Shown here piece by piece: positions 33,095 to 40,657 of a DNA stretch of 58,317 nucleotides. The stretch's first letter is position 1. Each line of letters opens with the position of its first letter. Where the stretch lies: the NCBI GenBank assembly GCA_964644675.1, contig CAZXWK010000011.1, forward strand, positions 1 through 58,317. Direction: 5' to 3'. Under the pieces are notes generated by a model. It was not told the DNA's origin, searched no databases, and worked only from the letters and a program-made list of their open reading frames with translations. The DNA comes from CAZXWK01 sp964644675. GTDB lineage: Bacteria; Actinomycetota; Coriobacteriia; Anaerosomatales; JAAXUF01. The translations under genes were made by a program, and so were the position numbers.

Positions 33095-34744
33095 CTAGAC
33101 GTTGATGTCGGTGTGGCACTTCCGACACAGCGACGCCCCTGGGTACGGAGCGATCATCTCATTCTGATAGTTCACGGCGCCGTGGCACCCGTAGCACAGG
33201 TTGATGTCGTGACCGGCGTTGGGAAGCTCGACGCCGGCCGCCGCGTTGTGCGATGCCGCAGCAGCAGCAACCGAGAAGCCAATGTGGCAGTCGTCGCACG
33301 TGTAGGGCTTGCCGTCCTTCACGTACTTCGACTTCGCGACGCCGAAGTGGACGGCGTGCTCGGCGAAACCCTTGTTCTTGATCTCGGTCGCGGGCTTGCG
33401 CTTCATTTCCGGATGGCACGGCGTGCAATTGGGCTCGATGAGCTCGGCCTTGGCGACCTTGACGTGGTGGCACGCCTGGCACGACGCGCGATCGGTGTGG
33501 CAGACGTTGCAGTCCTCGGTGGTCACGCCCGGCGCCGGCCTGTGGTTCTCGATCCAACCGACCGGGTGCGGCATCGGTGTCTTGTGGCACCGGTTGCACG
33601 ACGCCTGGTCGTGACACGAACCGCACGCGCCCTTCTGGTTGAGGTAGAGCTTGCCGTGACGCGTCTTCCACGTGGCCTTCTTGTGGTCATCGGGGATGAC
33701 CGGCTTGTCCGGCGCGTTGGGGCTCTTGCTCCGCCCCTGGTGGCAGTCCACGCAGAACTCGGACTTGTGGCACATCGCGCAGTAGGCGGGGTCTACGTTC
33801 GCGAGCAGCTTGTGGTCACCCTTGATGAACTTCTTGGTGTGGTTCGCGGGCATGAGCTCGAAGTCCTTGGGGTGGCACTTGTAGCAGTCGTCGCCAGCGA
33901 CGAGGCCCTGCCCCTGGTGGTTCAGCCCGTGACAGCGGTAGCACGACTGCATGTCCGGCACGGACGGACCCTTCGCCGAGTGCCCGAACTTGGGGTGGCA
34001 CGCGGTGCAGTCGTAGTCGCGCATGAGGTGCGCGGCGTGCGCGAAGATGAGGCGGCCGGGAACGATCGCGTCGAGATCGGGGTGGCAGTACACGCACTGC
34101 GACATCGACGTCGGGCCCGTCGGATAGATCTTGACGGACGGGTCGCGCGGACGGTCGCGGATCATCGACTGGTAGGCGTCGGGAAGCGGCTCGATCTCGA
34201 CCTGCTTCTCGGCGTGACACGGGTTGCAGTCCTTCGACGCCGTATGACACATCATGCAGTCGTTGACACCCGTCTTCGCCGCCACGTCCGCGTGGGGCTT
34301 GCCCGCGAACTCCTTGATCGGCTGGTGGTCCTTGGGGACGAGGTCGAACGAGCTGGTGTGGCAGTCCTCGCACTTCGAGGTCGCGAGCTCGCCGCGCGGC
34401 CCGTGCTGGATGCCGTGACACGCGAAGCAGACCTCCATCGGCACCGATTCGGTCGTGCCGGCCTTGTGGGGCATGCGCGAGTGACAGCCGTCGCACGACA
34501 CCATGAGGTGGTTGCCGTGGCTGAACTTGAGCCCAGGCTTGTTGACCGTCGACAGGTCGAGGTGGCACGGCGCGCACTGCTGCGAGTCGACCGGCTGCGC
34601 CACGTCGATGACGGGCGCGGTCGGCTCGGTGCTGACTTCTTCGGCCACTCCGACGCGCGCGGAAACAAGCAGGAAGGCGGCCGCGATGAATACCGCGGCC
34701 ACCCCCCAGAGCTGTATGCGCGAACTGTAGTGCGCGCGCTTCAC
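33095..34744 (-). CDS. 20-haem c-type cytochrome (549 aa)
   Basis: Starts at GTG 34744. An N-terminal hydrophobic segment (about 12-32, LWGVAAVFIAAAFLLVSARVG) is a signal peptide or anchor. I count 20 CXXCH motifs: CAPCH, CDGCH, CFACH, CEDCH, CMMCH, CNPCH, CVYCH, CTACH, CYRCH, CYKCH, CAMCH, CVDCH, CGSCH, CNRCH, CNVCH, CQACH, CTPCH, CDDCH, CYGCH, CRKCH. That is one haem per 27 residues, so most of the protein is haem wire. The pattern HxxH...CDGCH recalls the NapC/NrfH-related and c7-type families. It follows the 10-haem cytochrome by 19 bp in the conduit operon. It is likely to move electrons from the membrane cytochrome b and dehydrogenases across the cell envelope. Confidence 0.9.
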   Translation of the reverse strand: MKRAHYSSRIQLWGVAAVFIAAAFLLVSARVGVAEEVSTEPTAPVIDVAQPVDSQQCAPCHLDLSTVNKPGLKFSHGNHLMVSCDGCHSRMPHKAGTTESVPMEVCFACHGIQHGPRGELATSKCEDCHTSSFDLVPKDHQPIKEFAGKPHADVAAKTGVNDCMMCHTASKDCNPCHAEKQVEIEPLPDAYQSMIRDRPRDPSVKIYPTGPTSMSQCVYCHPDLDAIVPGRLIFAHAAHLMRDYDCTACHPKFGHSAKGPSVPDMQSCYRCHGLNHQGQGLVAGDDCYKCHPKDFELMPANHTKKFIKGDHKLLANVDPAYCAMCHKSEFCVDCHQGRSKSPNAPDKPVIPDDHKKATWKTRHGKLYLNQKGACGSCHDQASCNRCHKTPMPHPVGWIENHRPAPGVTTEDCNVCHTDRASCQACHHVKVAKAELIEPNCTPCHPEMKRKPATEIKNKGFAEHAVHFGVAKSKYVKDGKPYTCDDCHIGFSVAAAAASHNAAAGVELPNAGHDINLCYGCHGAVNYQNEMIAPYPGASLCRKCHTDINV

Positions 34745-34763
34745 GACGTCGTCGAACTCCTCG

Positions 34764-36110
34764 CTACTGGCTCTCCTTGCCGCCGATCATCCCTTGGATG
34801 CTCGAGATGAACTGCAGCACCGGGTTCTCTTCCTGCGCCTTGCCCTTCTGGTGGATCAGCTGTCCTGCAGCCGCCGCGAACTTCTCGGTCGAGCCCTTGT
34901 GGCAGCCGGGCTGGCCGCACGTCTCGCCGAGGTTCGTCGGGTAGACCGAGGACTTGGGGTCGCTCTTGGGCAGGATCAGGTGCGCCTCGTGGCACTGCCA
35001 GCAAGCGGGCGCGTCAGGCGCGCCCTTCTTGTAGGCGCGGCCGTGGTAGTAGTCGTTGTAGGTCGAGTAGTCGGTGCCGTGCTGCTTGCAGCGGGCGCAC
35101 GTGCGGTACGCCGAGGCGTGCATCGCGGCGCTGGCCTCTTCGGTGTCGAGGCGGTAGATGTAGTGGCCTCCGTGGCACGAGCCGCACGTCGCCGACTCCC
35201 AGTTGCTCTGGTTGATCTGCTCGGCGTGGGTCGACTGGTTGTACTCGGCGACCGGCTGCGACAGGTTGGGCTCCTTGAGCGTCTGGTGGCAGGTGCCGCA
35301 CTGCAGACCGGCGTTCACGTTCCAGAGCGGCGTGGCCGCCTTCTGGTCGTCGTAGCGGTAGTCGGGATGGCACTGCTGGCAGGTCAGCTCGGCGTGGGCG
35401 GTCATGTCGAGGCCCGAGACCTGGAACGACTGGGTGCCGCCGCCGATGGTCTTGAGGAGCGTCGCGTTCGCGTGGCACGCGAGACATCCTGACTTGGGCC
35501 CGCTGTCCTCACCCGGATCGTACGCCCAGCCCTTCTCGGGCTCCCACTTGACGCCCTTCTGCTCGTGGCAGTCGACACACTCGGCGGGCTTGTGGCACAT
35601 CGAGCAGTCCTTGCTCGGAACCTTGCCCTTCTCGACGTGGCCCGTGCTCTCCCACTGCGGCTCGTTGCCGTAGGGGCAGCTCATCTGCCAGCGCGGCGTC
35701 TTGTGGCAGTCCTGGCACGCGTCGGCGGCGATGATGCCCTTGGGTCCGTGGCGCAGACCGTGGCAGTTGAAGCAGCCCTTCATCTGCGGGAGCTCCGTGC
35801 CCGACTTGCGGTGCGGGAACCGGGTGTGGCAGTCGCTGCACTGCAACAGGATGTGATAGGCGTGGCTGAAGTTGATCGATGAGGCGTAGTTCTTGGTGTT
35901 CGCGATGTTCGCGTGGCACAGTGCCGTGCACTCCGCCTCGTAGACCGGCGAGTTCGCCAGCTGCTGGATGACGTCGGATACCGACGTCTGCGGTGCTTCC
36001 TGATCGGCGGCGAACGCCGCCGACGCCAGCGCGACGGTGAGCGCGAACACCGCGACCACGAGTGTCCGTGCTACCAGTTTGCCGGTCCTTCTCTTCATGG
36101 TGAGGGACAT
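34764..36110 (-). CDS. Multihaem c-type cytochrome with 10 CXXCH and three irregular haem sites (448 aa)
   Basis: The signal peptide is MSLTMKRRTGKLVARTLVVAVFALTV...AFA. Regular sites are CSDCH, CFNCH, CQDCH, CSMCH, CVDCH, CLACH, CQQCH, CGTCH, CGSCH and CWQCH. Irregular sites are CTALCH (CX3CH), CARCK (CXXCK) and CGQPGCH (CX4CH). The C-terminal half aligns with the 311-residue cytochrome next door: its CGDCHEKAAYNYADYYHG corresponds to CARCKQHG...YNDYYHG here, and its CGQCH to CGQPGCH. So two irregular sites are altered versions of ordinary haem sites. The ATG at 36110 has a GGGGGAA box upstream. It is the third gene of the conduit operon. Confidence 0.88.
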   Translation of the reverse strand: MSLTMKRRTGKLVARTLVVAVFALTVALASAAFAADQEAPQTSVSDVIQQLANSPVYEAECTALCHANIANTKNYASSINFSHAYHILLQCSDCHTRFPHRKSGTELPQMKGCFNCHGLRHGPKGIIAADACQDCHKTPRWQMSCPYGNEPQWESTGHVEKGKVPSKDCSMCHKPAECVDCHEQKGVKWEPEKGWAYDPGEDSGPKSGCLACHANATLLKTIGGGTQSFQVSGLDMTAHAELTCQQCHPDYRYDDQKAATPLWNVNAGLQCGTCHQTLKEPNLSQPVAEYNQSTHAEQINQSNWESATCGSCHGGHYIYRLDTEEASAAMHASAYRTCARCKQHGTDYSTYNDYYHGRAYKKGAPDAPACWQCHEAHLILPKSDPKSSVYPTNLGETCGQPGCHKGSTEKFAAAAGQLIHQKGKAQEENPVLQFISSIQGMIGGKESQ

Positions 36111-36157
36111 GCTCTGCTTCCCCTTCTCCCCTCGGAGCGCACGCGCCTCCGAAACCC

Positions 36158-37093
36158 TTACGACTCGCCTCTACGGAACACCTGCGTCACTTGGTAGAAC
36201 ACGTTGCTGATCGCTTGTCTGGCAGAGTTGGCGATCGCAACGACCGGATTGGATTCGACCGTCTCGGCCTTTCGGTGGACGAGTACGGCATAACCCGTGT
36301 AGTCCTCGTTGACGTCCTTGTGGCACTGGCCACACGTGTCGACGAGGTTCACTTCGTTCGTCCAGGACCGGCGGTCGCTGGACGGAAGAACCATGTGGGT
36401 GTCGTGGCACTGCCAGCACGCAGGCGCGTCGGACGCGCCACGCTGGTAGGCAGCACCGTGGTAGTAGTCCGCGTAGTTGTACGCCGCCTTCTCGTGGCAG
36501 TCGCCGCACATCTCGAGACCGCTCGCGTGGAGCGCCGCCTGGGCGGCGGTGTCTTCCTTGCTCGGGATCGCGTGGCCGCCGTGGCAGTCGCCGCATAGCG
36601 GGCGCGGCTTGCCCGGCGCGCTCGAGTCCGGCGCGCCCGCGGTCGAGGTCTCGCCGGGCCGTCCGGCCGGTGAGTGCGCCCCGTTCGCGTACGCGCTGAA
36701 CGCGTCCTTGTGGCAGTTCTTGCACGCCAGCTTGGCGACCGCGCGCCACTCGTCGCCGTTCTGCACGATCGTGTCGTGCGGCGTCTTGTAGGCGAAGTCG
36801 ACGTGGCAGCCGGTGCAGGGCACGTCCTTGTGTGCCGAGGTCTCAAGCAGCGCCGAGTCGACCCACAGGCTCACGGTCTGTCCGTCGATGATGCGCACGA
36901 GGTCCTTGTCGGCGTGGCAGACCAGACAGCCGGACTTGCCCGCGGTGGGCAGCGTCCAGTCCAGGTCCCAGGTCTGCGAAGCGCTGACCGAAGCGGTCGC
37001 CGGCTTCGAGGACTTCGCCGCGCCCAGCGCCGACGCCGGGGCGAGGAGCGCCACGGCGAGGACGGCGACGGCTATGAGGTGCGTGCGGCGCAT
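36158..37093 (-). CDS. Seven-haem c-type cytochrome (311 aa)
   Basis: The start is the ATG at 37093, directly before a signal peptide (MRRTHLIAVAVLAVALLAPASALGA); the longer in-frame form is rejected because it would put the signal internally and overlap the cytochrome b gene. Seven CXXCH sites: CLVCH, CTGCH, CKNCH, CGDCH, CGDCH, CWQCH, CGQCH. The C-terminal part, with YADYYHGAAYQRGASDAPACWQCH and a final amphipathic stretch AIANSARQAISNVFYQV, is homologous to the end of the downstream 448-residue cytochrome, evidence of tandem duplication. It follows cytochrome b by 22 bp and is probably its immediate electron partner outside the membrane. Confidence 0.88.
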   Translation of the reverse strand: MRRTHLIAVAVLAVALLAPASALGAAKSSKPATASVSASQTWDLDWTLPTAGKSGCLVCHADKDLVRIIDGQTVSLWVDSALLETSAHKDVPCTGCHVDFAYKTPHDTIVQNGDEWRAVAKLACKNCHKDAFSAYANGAHSPAGRPGETSTAGAPDSSAPGKPRPLCGDCHGGHAIPSKEDTAAQAALHASGLEMCGDCHEKAAYNYADYYHGAAYQRGASDAPACWQCHDTHMVLPSSDRRSWTNEVNLVDTCGQCHKDVNEDYTGYAVLVHRKAETVESNPVVAIANSARQAISNVFYQVTQVFRRGES

Positions 37094-37115
37094 GATCGGG
37101 CCGAGTCCCTCTTCC

Positions 37116-37988
37116 CTATCCGTGGTCCACCGACGGGACCGCTGGGGTCTCGTCGTAGCCAAGTTCGACGTGATGGTGCTCTTCTTCCTTCTTCTCAACG
37201 AAACTCAGGCCGAAGAAGTCGAGGAAGGCCGGGAAGTCCTCGGTGACCGAGAGATACACGTGGATGGTCGTGAGAATGATGAAGAGCCAGTTGATGATGT
37301 AGTGGATCGTGCGCGCGTACCAGCCCGAAAGGTCGGTGGAACCGAGCCAGGGGCCGGCCCACCAGCCGAGCAACAGGTCGCGCGGAGTGATGCCCGCGTG
37401 GCCGAACAACGTGAGCTGACCGGTGAACGGGATCACGAAGGTCAGCAGCATCAGTCCGGTGATGGCCTGCGCGATGAGCAGCGGCACGAAGACGATGTAG
37501 GTGCCCTTCTGCATGACGTTGTACTTGCCGAGGTGCGGCTTGGAGGGCTTCACGAAGATGTAGTAGAGGATGACCTTGGGCGCCGTGGTGATGTCGCGCT
37601 TGGTGATCGCGAACTCGCGATAGTCTCGGCGGCGGGACGCGAAGGCGTACCAGAGCCGGGCGATCAGGTTCACGACGACGATGATCATCGCGATGTAGTG
37701 GACCCACCGCATGAAGGTCCGCCCACCGTCGAAGAACGGGAAGCGGATGTACATGCCGGAGATAGCGAGCGCGATCATCGCGGCCACGTGCTGGAAGTGC
37801 ATGATCTTGGGTGCCGCAGGAATGGGCCCGCCCTCGTGATGCGGCCACTCCCAGCCGACGAAGCGCCTCTTGGCGCGACCGGTGAGGATGTTGCCGAGGA
37901 AGTGGCCACAGAGCGCGACGACGATCACCGCGTACAGCAGCGTGAACACCACGTCGAGCCACACGTTGAGCTGCGTCAGTCCGATCAA
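37116..37988 (-). CDS. Membrane b-type cytochrome, hydrogenase/formate dehydrogenase type (HyaC/FdnI-like)
   Basis: 290 residues from a TTG start at 37988 with AGGGGGTG at proper spacing. Four to five transmembrane helices are visible (about 8-32, 65-85, 90-113, 155-182, 225-250). Histidines sit in helix contexts typical of the cytochrome b561-like family: HFQHVAAMIALAISG, RWVHYIAM and TIHYIINWLFIILTTIHVYLSV. Such subunits take electrons from outward-facing hydrogenase or formate dehydrogenase FeS subunits and pass them to quinone, or run in reverse. Neither enzyme operon here has its own b subunit, while all three operons share one operator, so this protein may serve both. It is the first gene of the conduit operon. 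Confidence 0.85.
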   Translation of the reverse strand: MIGLTQLNVWLDVVFTLLYAVIVVALCGHFLGNILTGRAKRRFVGWEWPHHEGGPIPAAPKIMHFQHVAAMIALAISGMYIRFPFFDGGRTFMRWVHYIAMIIVVVNLIARLWYAFASRRRDYREFAITKRDITTAPKVILYYIFVKPSKPHLGKYNVMQKGTYIVFVPLLIAQAITGLMLLTFVIPFTGQLTLFGHAGITPRDLLLGWWAGPWLGSTDLSGWYARTIHYIINWLFIILTTIHVYLSVTEDFPAFLDFFGLSFVEKKEEEHHHVELGYDETPAVPSVDHG

Positions 37989-38104
37989 CTGACACCCCCT
38001 ACTCCCTTATGGAAACCGTTGCTGGTCATGTGCTGCCGAGCAGCCCGGGGGCATCGCGATTCTCCGCAGGCGAACGCCGGACGCGTGCGGCATGCCCGCG
38101 AGCT

Positions 38105-38120
38105 TGTAACAGCAGTTACA
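38105..38120. promoter_or_regulatory. Operator palindrome TGTAACAGCAGTTACA (conduit operon)
   Basis: Third copy of the TGTAAC-N4-GTTACA palindrome, beginning 3 bp after the -10 box, that is 10 bp (one helical turn) closer than in the other two promoters. Confidence 0.75.
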
Positions 38121-38123
38121 CGC

Positions 38124-38152
38124 ATACTAGGAGCGTGGTCGGGGGGTGTCAA
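38124..38152 (-). promoter_or_regulatory. Sigma70-type promoter of the cytochrome b/c conduit operon
   Basis: Minus-strand -35 TTGACA (38147-38152), an exact 17-bp spacer and -10 TAGTAT (38124-38129). The leader to the TTG at 37988 is about 130 nt. Confidence 0.75.
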
Positions 38153-38171
38153 CGAACGGCGAGGCACCCTC

Positions 38172-38414
38172 TCACACGTCCTCGATGACGGCGCGGGCCG
38201 CGATCTGGATACCCGCCGCCTCCAGATAGCCGCCGGCGCGGTCCTCGTCGGCGAGCTCGAGGCGAAGCGCGATGCCGCATCTGGCCGACACCGTCGGCGG
38301 CGCCGGGACCGGCGTGACGTCGATGCCGAGGTCGAGCAGGAGCGCCTCGGCGTCGAGCGCGTCGTGCGTGGACGCGAACCCGAGCACCGCGAACGGCCGA
38401 GGCTCGCGGCTCAC
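38172..38414 (-). CDS. DUF3343-type putative Se/S carrier protein (80 aa)
   Basis: Starts at GTG 38414, overlapping the stop of the cysteine desulfurase gene (GTGA). The sequence (FAVLGFASTHDALDAEALLLD, then VPAPPTVSARCGIALRL) fits the DUF3343/Se_S_carrier family: an N-terminal beta-alpha unit and one conserved Cys in an S-x-x-C-G-x-A motif. Members are often found beside cysteine desulfurases and selenium-related genes. With a desulfurase immediately upstream and a selenocysteine formate dehydrogenase in the same region, a role as sulfur or selenium shuttle is a reasonable inference. It is the last gene of the Moco operon and is followed directly by the conduit-operon promoter. Confidence 0.72.
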   Translation of the reverse strand: MSREPRPFAVLGFASTHDALDAEALLLDLGIDVTPVPAPPTVSARCGIALRLELADEDRAGGYLEAAGIQIAARAVIEDV

Positions 38415-39574
38415 GACCGCTCCCGCGCCAGGGTCGCGAGCGCCTCGAGCGCGAGGTCGACGTGCGCCTCGGTGGTGCCGTAGCCGACGCCGAAGCGCAG
38501 CGCGCCGGTCTCGAGGGTGCCGACGGTCCGGTGCGCCCACGGCGCGCAGTGCATGCCCGCGCGGGTGGCGATCCCCCAGCGCTGGTCGAGCGCGAAGGCG
38601 AGACGGTCGGCGTCGATGCGGTCGTGCACGACCGAGAGTACCGGCACGCGCTCCTCGCCGGGCTCGGGACCGAGCACGCGGTAGCCGCCGATCGACAGAA
38701 CGCCCTGGTGGAGCCTGCGGACGAGCCGCCGCTCCTCGGCGCGGATCGCAGGGCCGTTCTCGGCGAGGAAGCGAGCGGCCGCGCCGAGTCCCGCGATGCC
38801 GGGGGTGTTGGGGGTGCCCGATTCGTAGCGGTCGGGGCGCACGGCGGGTTGCTCGGCGTCTCCGGAGGAACCGCCGCCGGTGCCGCCGGTGACGAGCGGG
38901 TCGGGCGAGCAGTCCGGCGCGAGGTAGAGCACGCCGATGCCCTGCGGGCCGAGCAGCCCCTTGTGGCCGGAGCACGCCCAGGCGTCGGCACCCAGGGTCG
39001 AGAGGTCGACGTCGAGGTGACCGCCGGCCTGCGCGCCGTCGACCAGCAGCAGGGCGCCGGCGTCGTGCGCGACGTCGGCGAGATCGGCGACGGGCTGGAT
39101 CGCGCCGGTGAGGTTGCTCGCGTGCTGACAGACGACCGCGCGCGTGGGCGCGAGGCGGACCGCGGCCTCGACCTCGTCAGCGTCCATGGTGCCCGACGCA
39201 TCGGCGTTCACGACGACGACCTCGACGCCGCGCTTCGCGAGCACGTTGAGCGGACGGGCGACCGCGTTGTGCTCGGTCGAGCACGTGACGACGCGGTCGC
39301 CGTGGCGCAAGAGGCCGTGGAGCACCAGGTTCATCGCTTCGGTGCAGCCCGGCTGGAAGAGCAGGTCGCGGGTGTCGGGCACGCCCAGCAGTGAAGCGAC
39401 CGCGCCGCGCGACTCGTGGATGAGCCGCGAGGTCGCCATCGCGAGGCGGTACGCGCCGCGACCGGGGTTGCCCCCGTAGACGGTGAGCGCGTCGTGAACC
39501 GCCGAGACGACCTCGGGTGGCTTGGGCCACGAGGTCGCCGCGTGATCGAGGTAGACGGTGGGGTTCTCGGCCAT
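38411..39574 (-). CDS. Cysteine desulfurase, class V aminotransferase fold
   Basis: 387 residues. A PLP enzyme that takes sulfur (or selenium) from cysteine (or selenocysteine). Visible landmarks: N-terminal VYLDHAATSWPKP, the PLP-contacting TEHNAV and NLTGAI segments, the PLP lysine in CSGHKGLLGPQGIG, RYESGTPNTPGIAGL, and the catalytic cysteine in RAGMHCAPWAHRTVGT. The family with this signature (SufS-like, TIGR01977-type) is common in anaerobes, including selenium users. Its position at the end of the molybdenum cofactor operon, with a carrier protein downstream, suggests it feeds MoaD-type sulfuration, FdhD-dependent sulfuration of the formate dehydrogenase cofactor, or Sec metabolism. Confidence 0.88.
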   Translation of the reverse strand: MAENPTVYLDHAATSWPKPPEVVSAVHDALTVYGGNPGRGAYRLAMATSRLIHESRGAVASLLGVPDTRDLLFQPGCTEAMNLVLHGLLRHGDRVVTCSTEHNAVARPLNVLAKRGVEVVVVNADASGTMDADEVEAAVRLAPTRAVVCQHASNLTGAIQPVADLADVAHDAGALLLVDGAQAGGHLDVDLSTLGADAWACSGHKGLLGPQGIGVLYLAPDCSPDPLVTGGTGGGSSGDAEQPAVRPDRYESGTPNTPGIAGLGAAARFLAENGPAIRAEERRLVRRLHQGVLSIGGYRVLGPEPGEERVPVLSVVHDRIDADRLAFALDQRWGIATRAGMHCAPWAHRTVGTLETGALRFGVGYGTTEAHVDLALEALATLARERS

Positions 39575-39577
39575 GGG

Positions 39578-40063
39578 TCAGGCGTGCCCTCCGCCGTGCA
39601 TCATCTCGACGGCGTGTTCGAGCTGCGGCGCGATGAAGCCGAACGCCTCGCGGGCGGCCTTCTCGGAACCGGGCACGTTGATGATGAGCGTGGTGCCGCG
39701 CTGGGCAGCGACGGCACGGGAGAGCGAGGCGCGCGCGGTGACCTTGAACGACTCGGCGCGGATGTACTCGGCGATGCCGGGGACGGGGCGGTCGGCGATC
39801 GCGAGGGTCGCCTCGGGGGCGACGTCACGCAGCGAAAGGCCTGTCCCGCCGCAGGTCACGACGATGTCGGCGCCATCGGAGTCCGCCATCTCGCAGAGCA
39901 GCGCCGAGATGCGCTCGAGGTCGTCGGGGGTGACCTGGTAGGCGACGACCCGCCAGCCGCGCTCCTGCGCCAGCTCGACGAGTGCCGCGCCGGCGGTGTC
40001 CTCGGCCTCGCCGCGCGACCGCGTGTCAGAGCAGGTCAGCACGCCGATCTTGAGCTCGGCCAC
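39578..40063 (-). CDS. moaB: Molybdopterin adenylyltransferase MoaB/MogA
   Basis: 161 residues from GTG 40063. It adenylylates molybdopterin before metal insertion. Motifs are IGVLTCSDTRSRG, the substrate-binding TCGGTGLSLRDVAPEAT loop, PGIAEYIR, and INVPGSEKAAREAF. It lies 6 bp after the MOSC gene stop and 3 bp before the cysteine desulfurase start in the Moco operon. Length and motif set are typical. Confidence 0.92.
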   Translation of the reverse strand: MAELKIGVLTCSDTRSRGEAEDTAGAALVELAQERGWRVVAYQVTPDDLERISALLCEMADSDGADIVVTCGGTGLSLRDVAPEATLAIADRPVPGIAEYIRAESFKVTARASLSRAVAAQRGTTLIINVPGSEKAAREAFGFIAPQLEHAVEMMHGGGHA

Positions 40064-40069
40064 CGGCCG

Positions 40070-40657
40070 TCACTCCCCTTCAGCGGCCGGCGCGACCTTG
40101 GCGCACTCGGCTGCGGCGCGGGCCTCGGCCTCGCGCTCGCGCTCGAACTCGGCGATCGCCTCGGCCGGGGTGCGGTCGCACGTTCCGTCGCCCAGCGAGA
40201 CGACCTCGACCCGGTCGCCCACGTTCACGTCACCGGGCTCGCGCACGACCGCGAAGATGCCCTCGCGCGGCATGACGCAGTCGCCGGCCTGGAAGTAGAT
40301 CGCGCACTTTGTGTGGCAGACCTTGCCGATCTGGCTGATCTCGATGACGGCGTCGTCGCCCACGCGCAGCACGCTGCCGATGGGCAGGGTCATCAGGTCG
40401 ATGCCGGTGGTGGTGATGTTCTCGGCGAAGTCGCCGGCGCCGACGTCGAGGCCCTTGGCGACCATCGAATCGATCGACTCCTGCGCGAGCAGCGAGACCT
40501 GGCGGTGCCAGTCCCCCGCGTGCGCGTCGCCCACGAAGCCGCGGTCGAACTCGAGCGTGCCCGACTCGCCCGGCGTCTTGCGGACGGTCTTCTTCGCCGA
40601 GAGGTTGACCGAGGTGACGGTGCCGGACGCGGGCAGGGCGGTGCTGTCGTTGGTCAT
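40070..40657 (-). CDS. MOSC-domain protein
   Basis: 195 residues from the ATG at 40657, which overlaps the moaC stop (ATGA); the long upstream open frame is a shadow of moaC and moaA. The MOSC core is clear: GFVGDAHAGDWHRQVSLL, GDFAENITTTGIDL and the Cys-bearing KVCHTKCAIYFQAGDCVMPREGIFAVV. MOSC domains bind molybdopterin and can deliver sulfur to molybdoenzymes. The C-terminal 30 residues are a charged Glu/Ala-rich tail. Placement between moaC and moaB supports a molybdenum cofactor role. Confidence 0.88.
   Translation of the reverse strand: MTNDSTALPASGTVTSVNLSAKKTVRKTPGESGTLEFDRGFVGDAHAGDWHRQVSLLAQESIDSMVAKGLDVGAGDFAENITTTGIDLMTLPIGSVLRVGDDAVIEISQIGKVCHTKCAIYFQAGDCVMPREGIFAVVREPGDVNVGDRVEVVSLGDGTCDRTPAEAIAEFEREREAEARAAAECAKVAPAAEGE

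Noticed and set aside
34764..37093. NrfA-type nitrite reductase because of the CARCK motif
   Set aside because: The surrounding sequence aligns with an ordinary multihaem cytochrome, there are too many haems, and the NrfA fold signature and NrfH partner were not recognised.
18221..38120. Rex as the regulator of the three palindromes
   Set aside because: Geometry (7-4-7) is the same but the bases TTGTAAC differ from the known TTGTGAA/TTGTTAA half-sites, and no Rex gene is in the window; kept only as a hypothesis.
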